Shown here in pieces: positions 1 through 6,686 of a DNA stretch of 30,036 bases (its first letter is position 1; every line of letters starts with the position of its first letter). Origin of the DNA: CAIUSP01 sp040375675 (lineage in GTDB: Bacteria > Actinomycetota > Thermoleophilia > Solirubrobacterales > 70-9); the NCBI GenBank assembly GCA_040375675.1, contig JBEIRY010000015.1, forward strand, positions 1 to 30,036, given 5' to 3'. The notes under the pieces were generated by a model that had not been told where the DNA came from, searched no databases, and worked only from the letters and a program-made list of their open reading frames with translations. The position numbers and the translations under genes were made by a program.

Positions 1-240
1 GATCTGACGCACGATGAGCTGTGAGTCGCCTACGAACTCGACCTCATCGGCTTCGAGATCGATTGCGAGCGAGATGGCAAGGAGCAACGCCTGATACTCG
101 GCCACATTGTTGGTCACCTCACCCACTAGAGCCACGCGATCGGTCAGCTCTTCACCATCGGGGTCGTAGGCGACCGCGGCGGCGGCGGCCGGACCTGGAT
201 TACCGCGGGAACCTCCGTCGAAGTGGACCGTGATCTTCAT
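1..240 (-). CDS. rnhA: Ribonuclease HI, N-terminal part (cut by window edge)
   Basis: RNase HI cleaves the RNA strand of RNA-DNA hybrids, for example at R-loops and lagging-strand primers. The first 80 codons are visible and run off the left edge. They start at ATG with MKITVHFDGGSRGNPGPA, the classical first strand of the fold. Three acidic catalytic residues are in place: Asp8 (FDGGSRGNPG), Glu48 (VAEYQALL) and Asp72 (GDSQLIV). The ATG overlaps the stop codon of the upstream xer gene (ATGA), so the two are probably translationally coupled. In many actinobacteria this domain is fused to a C-terminal acid phosphatase-like domain. Whether that holds here cannot be seen. Family assignment is very secure; length is unknown. 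Confidence 0.95.
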   Translation of the reverse strand, partial: MKITVHFDGGSRGNPGPAAAAAVAYDPDGEELTDRVALVGEVTNNVAEYQALLLAISLAIDLEADEVEFVGDSQLIVRQI

Positions 241-1175
241 GCGCGGGGATGACTCTTTGCGTATTGATCCCGCAGCCAGGAAGGCTCGACCTTGGTGTAG
301 ACCTGCGTGGTCGAAACGCTCGAGTGCCCAAGCAGCTCCTGGATTGCCCGCAGGTCGGCACCTCCCTGCAAGAGATGGGTGGCAAAAGAGTGGCGAAGCG
401 CATGTGGAGATACTCCGCCAGCAATCGCTGCGTTGTTGACCCAGACCTTGAGGCGCCGGCGAACATCGGATGAGTGCAGGCGCCGCCCTGACTTGGATAC
501 GAACAGGGCTTCTTCGGCTGGATCGGAAACCAGCCCTCCTCTGGCCCGGTCGAGATAGCGCCGAAGGGCATCGCGTGCCTGCTCACCGAGCGGAACCAAA
601 CGAGTCTTACCGCCCTTGCCCTCGACCCTGATCCTCTCTGATTCGAAATCGATCGAGGTCGTGTCGAGCCCAACCAGTTCTTCGGCCCGCAAGCCGCAGG
701 AGTATGCAACCTCGAACAGCGCACGATCCCGAACCTCCAGCGGGGTGTGAGCAGGGATGCGATCGAGCAACTCGGCGGCCTCTGTCTGATCGAGCACTCT
801 CGGCAGGTGCTGATCGCGCTTTGGTGCTGGGACGAGTTCGGCCGGATTCGCCCCGACCTTGCCGAGGCGAACCAGGGTCGAATAGAAGGCGCCGATCGCA
901 GCCAGTTTGCGCGCAACTGTCGCCTTGCTCATTCCAGTCTCTCCAAGGTGTGCGGCATAGAGCCGGAGCTCCTTGTGGGTCATCGAGATCGGGCCGATGT
1001 CGCGCTCGTCGGCCCAGATTGCGAGCTGCTCAAGGTCAGTGCCATAGGCCTCGCGGGTGCGCTCGGCGGCGTCTCGCGAGCCGAGTTCGCGGTCGAAGAT
1101 CGTCAGCGCCTCTGTCCATGGCTTCGAGAGATCTTTCGCTGCTGCATCCATTCGGTAACTATTCGCCGCCTTCAT
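237..1175 (-). CDS. xerC: Tyrosine recombinase XerC/XerD, chromosome dimer resolution
   Basis: Site-specific recombinase expected to resolve chromosome dimers at dif. It has 312 residues, a usual Xer length. Residues ~20-105 form the SAM-like N-terminal domain and ~125-305 the catalytic domain. The complete catalytic set is visible: Arg163 (SCGLRAEEL), Lys at 187 in the beta-hairpin (EGKGGKTR), His258 and Arg261 (PHALRHSFATHLL), His284 (LLGHSSVSTT) and nucleophile Tyr293 (TQVYTKV). ATG was chosen because a purine-rich Shine-Dalgarno (AGGGAAGAGG) lies just upstream. Neighbourhood with dprA and comM resembles the mycobacterial xerC locus, so I use xerC, but XerC and XerD cannot be told apart from this sequence alone. 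No excisionase or att repeats lie nearby, so a phage integrase is unlikely. Confidence 0.93.
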   Translation of the reverse strand: MKAANSYRMDAAAKDLSKPWTEALTIFDRELGSRDAAERTREAYGTDLEQLAIWADERDIGPISMTHKELRLYAAHLGETGMSKATVARKLAAIGAFYSTLVRLGKVGANPAELVPAPKRDQHLPRVLDQTEAAELLDRIPAHTPLEVRDRALFEVAYSCGLRAEELVGLDTTSIDFESERIRVEGKGGKTRLVPLGEQARDALRRYLDRARGGLVSDPAEEALFVSKSGRRLHSSDVRRRLKVWVNNAAIAGGVSPHALRHSFATHLLQGGADLRAIQELLGHSSVSTTQVYTKVEPSWLRDQYAKSHPRA

Positions 1176-1207
1176 GCCTCTTCCCTGCGCTCAGGCTGGA
1201 GCCTCGA

Positions 1208-2272
1208 CTAGATGATGTAGACAGGCGTGCCTGTGGAAACGCGATCGTAGAGATCGATCACATCGGGAATCGCCATTCGAACACATCCGTGAGAGGCTGC
1301 CGAACCCAGCGATCCCGTCTCGGTGGTGCCGTGTATGCCCGCTCCGTTGTAGATGCCCATCCAACGCGCCTGGATCGGGTTCCCCGGTCCGGGAGGAACG
1401 GTGGTACCGGCCAGATCCCCCGCCCATGAGGAGTTGGGGACATGCCAAGACGGGTTTACCTGCTTGTCCTGGATGTAATAGAGACCGGCCGGCGTCTCGA
1501 GACCCACTTGGCCGACCGCCACTGTGTAGGTCTTCGAGAGCTTCAGGTTCTTGAAGAGGCGAAGTGTGTAGGTCGAGCGATCGATCGTGATGTAGGTCGG
1601 GTACGCATCGGCCAGGCCTTTGCGGCTTACCTCCGGTTTGGTTCGCTTGACCACCGGTCGCACGACTGCAACCGAGCCGGGCTCGACGATTGCCTGGTCG
1701 ATCCGCTCCTTTGTGAACCGCTTGCGGACCTCTATGCCGTCTGTTCCCGGGACCGGCTTCAGCTCATCGCCGTTCGGCAGCAGGGCTGCGTTCTCAGGCT
1801 GCCGGTCGACCGTGTCGGCCAATGAGCGAACGAAGTTCGTAACCGCCTCGGCCGAGTAGGTGATGTCGGTCGGCACCGACTCGGCAACTTCACCTCCTCG
1901 GACGTAGCGAAGGATCCGAGCGGCGATCCCGCCCTCTCGACTCTTCTGCGCTGCGGCCTCGAGCATCGCGTTGACATCGGCGCTGCGCTTCAGTCGCTTG
2001 GCGGAAATCTCGTAGTTGGTCCCCTCGAACTCGACCTTCAGCGGCTGAGAGAGACTGGAGACGATTTCGTCGTCGACCTTCTGCCTTGCCTGCTCGCGAC
2101 TAAGGCCCCCAACCGCCACCCCACCGATGGTCATGCCCGGCGCAAGGCGGTCCTTCTGTGAGTGGTCGTAGGCAAACGCAGCGCCAGCGGCGAGTAGCAA
2201 GACGCCTGCGAGCGCCCCGACGACCACCACCGCTACGCGGTGTCTGCCGAACCAGTTCCTCACCCTGTCCAT
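1208..2272 (-). CDS. Membrane-anchored L,D-transpeptidase (YkuD) with peptidoglycan-binding-like domains
   Basis: Predicted cell-wall enzyme that makes 3-3 cross-links in peptidoglycan or attaches proteins to it, acting outside the membrane. The 354-residue protein starts with a short basic cytoplasmic tail and one hydrophobic segment (~13-34), an uncleaved anchor or signal peptide with no lipobox Cys. Residues ~45-205 resemble the repeat domains (PG_binding_4 type) that often precede YkuD. The catalytic domain spans ~226-354. It shows the hallmark His314 (GIHGTTETGSLG) and the SHGCVRM motif with nucleophile Cys330 and His328. The start has a good Shine-Dalgarno (GGAG, 5 bases before ATG). 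It is divergent from the folate-type gene, and the shared spacer holds two palindromes. Substrate specificity cannot be read from the sequence. Confidence 0.92.
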   Translation of the reverse strand: MDRVRNWFGRHRVAVVVVGALAGVLLLAAGAAFAYDHSQKDRLAPGMTIGGVAVGGLSREQARQKVDDEIVSSLSQPLKVEFEGTNYEISAKRLKRSADVNAMLEAAAQKSREGGIAARILRYVRGGEVAESVPTDITYSAEAVTNFVRSLADTVDRQPENAALLPNGDELKPVPGTDGIEVRKRFTKERIDQAIVEPGSVAVVRPVVKRTKPEVSRKGLADAYPTYITIDRSTYTLRLFKNLKLSKTYTVAVGQVGLETPAGLYYIQDKQVNPSWHVPNSSWAGDLAGTTVPPGPGNPIQARWMGIYNGAGIHGTTETGSLGSAASHGCVRMAIPDVIDLYDRVSTGTPVYII

Positions 2273-2307
2273 TTGGTCTCCATTCCCTTCTCAAAGACTA
2301 CGAGACC

Positions 2308-2319
2308 GACGCGCGCGTC
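2308..2319. promoter_or_regulatory. Perfect 12-bp palindrome in divergent spacer
   Basis: GACGCGCGCGTC is a perfect inverted repeat in the 146-base region between the divergent L,D-transpeptidase and cyclo-ligase-like genes. It lies 36 bases upstream of the transpeptidase ATG, where a repressor could act on that promoter. Its centre is exactly 30 bp from the centre of a second perfect palindrome. An operator role is inferred, and GC-rich DNA yields some palindromes by chance. Confidence 0.35.
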
Positions 2320-2336
2320 CCTCCAAATCCGTATTC

Positions 2337-2350
2337 ACGCCTGCAGGCGT
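2337..2350. promoter_or_regulatory. Perfect 14-bp palindrome in divergent spacer
   Basis: ACGCCTGCAGGCGT is a perfect inverted repeat in the same divergent spacer as the 12-bp palindrome. A TAGGAT hexamer (2381-2386) resembling a -10 box for the rightward gene lies downstream, without a convincing -35. The two palindromes lie almost three helical turns apart and so would face a similar side of the helix. They share the flanking trinucleotide ACG/CGT but differ at the core, so one common regulator is not assured. Confidence 0.35.
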
Positions 2351-2407
2351 TCGTGCGTATCGGGGTGCCTGCACCGCCCCTAGGATGCGTGCATGGAATC
2401 TCCGAAC

Positions 2408-2412
2408 GAAGG
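2408..2412 (+). promoter_or_regulatory. Shine-Dalgarno deciding the GTG start at 2419
   Basis: GAAGG lies six bases before GTG 2419. A competing in-frame GTG at 2389 has only AGGA three bases upstream, which is too close. Homology to the family also begins shortly after 2419, so the shorter form is preferred. Confidence 0.55.
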
Positions 2413-2418
2413 TCATCT

Positions 2419-3132
2419 GTGAAGTCGAAGGACCAGATCCGCAGTTTGGTCTGGAAAGAGATGGAAGACCAGGGCGTGGCCCGATTCCCAGGTGCCGAAG
2501 GACGAATCCCGAACTTCGTCGGCTCCAAGCAGGCGGCCGAGCTGCTCGCCGCGCATCGGCTGTGGAAGAAGGCGAGGGTGATCAGGGTCAACCCGGACTC
2601 ACCCCAGGCTCATGCCCGGAGCCTTGCGTTCGAAGACGGCAAGGTGGTGGTGATCTCGGTGCCAAGACTGCGAGACCCGCACCCGTTCAGGCTGATCGAC
2701 GCCAAGAAGCTCAGCCCCAAACAGCGCCGCGAGGCCTCGACGATCAAGGGAGCATTGAAGATCGGCAAGGTGGTCGCCGAGGAAGAACTGCCAGAGATCG
2801 ACTTCATCCTCTGCGGCTCGGTTGCCGTGAATCTCGATGGCGCAAGGGTCGGAAAGGGCGGCGGATATCTGGACCTCGAGTACGGCTTGCTTACCGAGGC
2901 CGGAAAGATCGATGAGCGAACCGTGGTTGCCACCAGCGTCCACCCCGTACAGGTTCGGCGACAGGAGCTGCCGATGGTCGCTCACGACTTACCGGTGGAT
3001 CTGATCTCCACGCCGCAGGCCGTGGTGGATGTATCGAGCAACTACCCGCGTCCGCGAGGAATCCTCTGGAATCACCTGCAACCTCCCCAGATCCGCGAGA
3101 TACCCATCCTCGAGCGGATGGGCTACGCCTGA
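2419..3132 (+). CDS. 5-formyltetrahydrofolate cyclo-ligase family protein, MTHFSD-like
   Basis: The protein (237 residues from the chosen GTG) belongs to the 5-formyl-THF cyclo-ligase fold, whose classical members convert 5-formyl-THF plus ATP to 5,10-methenyl-THF. It begins KSKDQIRSLVWKEMEDQGVARFP and carries the phosphate-binding glycine motif as ARVGKGGGYLDLEYGLL. Classical enzymes read GRGGGYYDR at this point. The form seen here, with Asp-x-Glu-Tyr, is that of the longer MTHFSD-like branch known from archaea, some bacteria and animals, whose activity is poorly established. The C-terminus (YPRPRGILWNHL...) also fits that branch. The gene stands alone on the plus strand and converges with thiD-ilvD, leaving four bases between the stop codons. 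Family membership is secure; the exact reaction is not. Confidence 0.85.
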   Translation: MKSKDQIRSLVWKEMEDQGVARFPGAEGRIPNFVGSKQAAELLAAHRLWKKARVIRVNPDSPQAHARSLAFEDGKVVVISVPRLRDPHPFRLIDAKKLSPKQRREASTIKGALKIGKVVAEEELPEIDFILCGSVAVNLDGARVGKGGGYLDLEYGLLTEAGKIDERTVVATSVHPVQVRRQELPMVAHDLPVDLISTPQAVVDVSSNYPRPRGILWNHLQPPQIREIPILERMGYA

Positions 3133-3136
3133 GGTA

Positions 3137-5680
3137 TCAGCTCTCGTACGGGGTGGTCACGGCGCCTTCGGCGGCACTGGAAACCGCCGAGGCGTACTTG
3201 GCCATTACGCCAGAGGTGTAATTGGGCGCAGGCGGCTGATAGGCCTCGAGCCGCTTGGCTATCTCGTCGTCGGGGACGTTGAGGCTGAGGGTGCGATTGG
3301 GGATGTCGAAGGAGATCTCGTCTCCCTCCTGGACGATCGCAATCGGGCCGCCCCTCACCGCCTCCGGCGCAACATGGCCTGCCATCAGCCCGTGTGTGGC
3401 CCCGGAAAAGCGACCGTCGGTCAAGAGCGCGACATCCTCGCCGAGGCCCTCTCCTACCAGCGCAGCGGTGACCTGGAGCATCTCGCGCATTCCGGGACCG
3501 CCCGAAGGCCCCTCGTTGCGGATCACGACTATGTCCCCGGCCTTGATGGCGCTCTCCTTGACTGCGGCGAACGCGTCCTCCTCTGATTCGAAAACCCTGG
3601 CGGGCCCTGTTTGGCCGGAACGCTCATGGCCTGCGAGCTTGACCACGCAGCCATCGGGCGCGAGGTTGCCGCGAAGGATCGCCAGGCCGCCGTTTGGCTT
3701 GAGCGGATCCGAGACGGGCAGGACGACTTCCTGCCCCGGACTCTCGGTGGCGGCGTCGGCGTACTCGCCGATCGTCTTGCCCGTGACCGTGATCGAGTCA
3801 CGGTGCAGCAGACCGGCTTCGTCGAGGCGATGTGCCAGCAGTTCTATCCCACCCGCCTCGTAGAGATCCTTTGCAACGTACTTGCCGCCGGGCTTGAGGT
3901 CGCCGAGAAGAGGTGTGCGCTCGGAAATCTGATCGAAGTCTTCGATACTCAGATCGATTCCGGTCTCCTTGGCAAGGGCGAGCAGGTGCAGCACGCCGTT
4001 GGTGGAGCCTCCGGACATCGCGATCGTGGCGATCGCGTTCTCGAGCGAGTCGCGGGTGATGATCTGGCTCGGGCGGATGTCTTTTTCCAGAACCTCCATG
4101 ACCAAACGTCCGGCCTCGCGGGCAACTTGGCCCTTGGCGCCATCCACCGCTGGGACCATCCCCGAACCCATCGGGGTGATGCCCATGACCTCGAAAGCGC
4201 AAGCCATCGTGTTGGCGGTGAACTGACCGCCGCACGCTCCAGGACCGGGGCTTGCGCAGCCCTCCAGCTCGGTCAGGTCCTCGATGCTCATATTCCCTGC
4301 AGAGTGAGCGCCGATCGCCTCGAAGACATCCTGAATCGTTACCTCCTGACCACGCCACTTGCCCGGAAGGATCGACCCTCCGTAGAGCATCAGCGAAGGG
4401 ATATCCAGACGTGCCAGTGCCATCACACAACCGGGGATCGTCTTGTCGCAGCCAGACAGGGCTATCACCGCGTCGAACTGGTAGCCGCGCACCGTCAGTT
4501 CGATCGAATCGGCGATCACCTCGCGGCTGATCAACGAGGTCTTCATTCCCTCGGTACCCATGGTGATGCCATCGGAGATCGCGATCGAGTTGAACTCCAT
4601 CGGTGTGCCGCCAGCCTCACGAACGCCTTCCTTGACGTGCTCGGCCAGTCCGCGGAGGTGGTAGTTGCAGGGCATCGCCTCGATCCAGGTATTTGCGATA
4701 CCCACGGTCGGGCGGCGGAGCTCGTCGTCGTCGAAGCCGATGCCCTTCATGTAGGCACGCGCAAAGGCCCTCTCGGGGCCGTCGAAGACGACACTGCTGC
4801 GCTCTCGGCGATTACTCATCGAAAGCGAGTATGGCGAGGTCTGAGCGGCTGCGCCTGCCGCCGAACGAGCCCAGTCGCGGGCCGCGGCGAGGTCGCTTGC
4901 CGAAACAGGGCCGGCGCCAGAGCCAAGCGTTGATGCTCCCCACCCAACGGCCTCGGTAGCGACTGTGCGCGCAAGGCGCACGGACTGCTCGACATCCATA
5001 CCCAAGGCAAGGCCCGATGCCAGCGCCGATGCGTGCGTGCAGCCAGAGCCGTGCGCTGCGCCATCGGGATGGCGCGGACCACTCACCCGCACGACCCTGG
5101 ACCCGTCGTAGAGGAGGTCATCGCCGCTATCGGTGTGGCCGCCGGTCACCACTACCGCCCCCGGGCCGAGGTCGAACAGAGCCTTCGCCATCTCTTCCTG
5201 ATCGTCTTCAGATGGCTCGCCCTCGCGACCGAGCAAACGCGCTGCCTCAGGCAGATTGGGAGTGATCACGGCCGCCAAGGGGACGATCTGGCCGATCAGG
5301 ACCTCGAGCGCCTCTGGCTCGAGCAGACGCGACCCACTCTCGGAGATCATCACCGGATCCACGACTACGGGTGTGCCATCCAAACCTATGAGTGATTCCA
5401 CTACCGCGCGGGCGGTCTCTGCGCTACCGAGCATGCCCAGCTTGACCGCATCCACGCCTATATCCGAGACCACCGCATCGACCTGCGCGGCGATCATCTC
5501 CGGGGGCACCTGCATCACCTGAGAAACTCCAACCGTATTCTGTGCCGTGAGCGCAACGATCGCCGAGGTTCCGTGCACACCACAGCGGGCAAAGGCCTTC
5601 AAGTCGGCTTGAATGCCCGCGCCGCCGCCGGAATCAGAGCCGGCGATAGTCAGGGCAACCGGAGTGCGATCGTGGCTCAT
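3137..5680 (-). CDS. thiD-ilvD: Fusion of HMP(-P) kinase ThiD and dihydroxy-acid dehydratase IlvD
   Basis: One uninterrupted 847-codon frame encodes two complete enzymes. Residues ~1-260 are ThiD, which phosphorylates hydroxymethylpyrimidine (phosphate) for thiamine synthesis. Visible motifs are IAGSDSGGGAGIQADLKAF (12-30), VVVDPVMISESG and HGSGCTHASAL with catalytic Cys214. A ~25-residue Ala/Ser-rich linker follows. Residues ~288-847 are IlvD, which dehydrates dihydroxy-isovalerate and -methylvalerate in valine/isoleucine (and CoA) synthesis. Its [2Fe-2S] ligand candidates are Cys338 (AMPCNYH), Cys411 (SGCDKTIPGC) and Cys483 (GPGACGGQFTANTM). The end shows TDGRFSGATHGLMAGHVAPEA. The second domain begins with an in-frame Met (ATG at 4819) without a recognisable Shine-Dalgarno, so separate internal initiation is possible but unsupported. 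The gene starts 10 bases after the dprA stop. Both domain calls are very secure; whether the product stays joined is not shown. Confidence 0.92.
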   Translation of the reverse strand: MSHDRTPVALTIAGSDSGGGAGIQADLKAFARCGVHGTSAIVALTAQNTVGVSQVMQVPPEMIAAQVDAVVSDIGVDAVKLGMLGSAETARAVVESLIGLDGTPVVVDPVMISESGSRLLEPEALEVLIGQIVPLAAVITPNLPEAARLLGREGEPSEDDQEEMAKALFDLGPGAVVVTGGHTDSGDDLLYDGSRVVRVSGPRHPDGAAHGSGCTHASALASGLALGMDVEQSVRLARTVATEAVGWGASTLGSGAGPVSASDLAAARDWARSAAGAAAQTSPYSLSMSNRRERSSVVFDGPERAFARAYMKGIGFDDDELRRPTVGIANTWIEAMPCNYHLRGLAEHVKEGVREAGGTPMEFNSIAISDGITMGTEGMKTSLISREVIADSIELTVRGYQFDAVIALSGCDKTIPGCVMALARLDIPSLMLYGGSILPGKWRGQEVTIQDVFEAIGAHSAGNMSIEDLTELEGCASPGPGACGGQFTANTMACAFEVMGITPMGSGMVPAVDGAKGQVAREAGRLVMEVLEKDIRPSQIITRDSLENAIATIAMSGGSTNGVLHLLALAKETGIDLSIEDFDQISERTPLLGDLKPGGKYVAKDLYEAGGIELLAHRLDEAGLLHRDSITVTGKTIGEYADAATESPGQEVVLPVSDPLKPNGGLAILRGNLAPDGCVVKLAGHERSGQTGPARVFESEEDAFAAVKESAIKAGDIVVIRNEGPSGGPGMREMLQVTAALVGEGLGEDVALLTDGRFSGATHGLMAGHVAPEAVRGGPIAIVQEGDEISFDIPNRTLSLNVPDDEIAKRLEAYQPPAPNYTSGVMAKYASAVSSAAEGAVTTPYES

Positions 5681-5690
5681 TGGCGACAGG

Positions 5691-6686
5691 CTAGTGCGCT
5701 GCAGGCGGTGACGCGAGAGCGGTCCGGACGAACCTGCCTCCTCCTTCGCGCCGGATGTACCCGGAGACCTCGAGCTTTGCCAGAGCTATCGCCGTGCTCA
5801 CCGAATCGACAGGGCTGTCGAGCGAGATCTGATCCGCAGTCCCAGGGTGGTCTTCGACCGCCTCCAGGATTCTCAGCATCTCTGCTGGCAGTTCTGGCCC
5901 GTAATTCTTGCTTCGCCCTTCTCCAGCCCCAGGTCCGAGCAAGACGTCCAGAACATCATCTGCGTGCCGCACGACATGCGCGCCGTCGCGAAGCAACGCG
6001 TTCACCCCCTCACCGTTGGAGGAGAACACTGGACCCGGAACGGCTCCAACCTCTCTCCCGAGGTCGGCCGCCATCGAAGTGGTGATCAGCGAACCAGATG
6101 AGCGTCGAGCTTCGACCACCACCGTCATCTTGCCGAGCGCAGCCATGAGCCGATTGCGGGCCGGGAAAGTCCAGTTTCGCGGTTCGCTTCCCGGAGGAAA
6201 CTCGGAGATAACGAGACCCCGCTCGATTATCCGCTCGTAAAGGGGCTTGAGGCGACGTGGATAACAAACATCGGCTCCACTACCCAGGACGGCGATCGTC
6301 GGTGTGGATCCGTCGAGCGCACCTCGGTGAGCTGCCGAATCTATTCCCAGCGCCATGCCACTGACCACGACTGCTCCGGTGCTAGAGAGATCCCGACCAA
6401 GCATTTCTGCCATCTCGAGACCCGTCCGCGAAGCCCTGCGCGCTCCGATTACCGTGACCGACAAGCCGGTTTCCAGTAGACCAGCAAGGCGGCTGCGCTC
6501 CCCCAATCCGAACAGAACCGCAGGTGGGTCGGAAAGGTTCGAGAAGTCAACTGGAAAGTCCGCGCAGTGGCGGCAGGATGACCAACACGACGTTTGGCCT
6601 ACCTGATCGACCGAAGGCGGGGCCGCACCATCTACGGTTCGCACCTTCGCCAGGCACCGAGCACAGGCGTCTGGGTTCTCGCTCAA
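5691..6686 (-). CDS. dprA: DNA processing protein DprA with short cysteine-rich N-terminus
   Basis: DprA binds incoming single-stranded DNA during natural transformation and loads RecA. The Rossmann-like core is clear at residues ~70-275: SVTVIGARRASRTGLEMA, VVSGMALGIDSAAHRGAL, FPARNRLMAALG and SSGSLITTSMAADLGREVG. A winged-helix domain of the usual DprA C-terminal kind covers ~285-325. The N-terminus is odd. It is only about 45 residues long and holds Cys8-x2-Cys11 and Cys34-x3-Cys38-x2-Cys41 where a SAM/HhH-like domain is usual, which looks like a small zinc-binding element. ATG overlaps the comM stop by four bases (ATGA), so the two are coupled. Length 331. Confidence 0.92.
   Translation of the reverse strand: MSENPDACARCLAKVRTVDGAAPPSVDQVGQTSCWSSCRHCADFPVDFSNLSDPPAVLFGLGERSRLAGLLETGLSVTVIGARRASRTGLEMAEMLGRDLSSTGAVVVSGMALGIDSAAHRGALDGSTPTIAVLGSGADVCYPRRLKPLYERIIERGLVISEFPPGSEPRNWTFPARNRLMAALGKMTVVVEARRSSGSLITTSMAADLGREVGAVPGPVFSSNGEGVNALLRDGAHVVRHADDVLDVLLGPGAGEGRSKNYGPELPAEMLRILEAVEDHPGTADQISLDSPVDSVSTAIALAKLEVSGYIRREGGGRFVRTALASPPAAH

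Noticed and set aside
1..4. Window begins with GATC, perhaps a cloning site at the end of a library insert
   Set aside because: A four-base match is expected by chance often, and the right end shows no matching site.
237..1175. Xer recombinase as sign of an integrated mobile element
   Set aside because: It sits in a conserved housekeeping neighbourhood, with no att-like repeats, phage genes or compositional break.
3120..3145. Bidirectional terminator between the converging cyclo-ligase-like and thiD-ilvD genes
   Set aside because: Only four bases separate the stop codons and no stem with T-run is visible around them.
3611..4933. Long plus-strand open frame opposite thiD-ilvD
   Set aside because: It is the antisense shadow of a conserved enzyme in GC-rich DNA and has no recognisable domains. 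The same holds for long plus-strand frames opposite smc and lepB/rplS.
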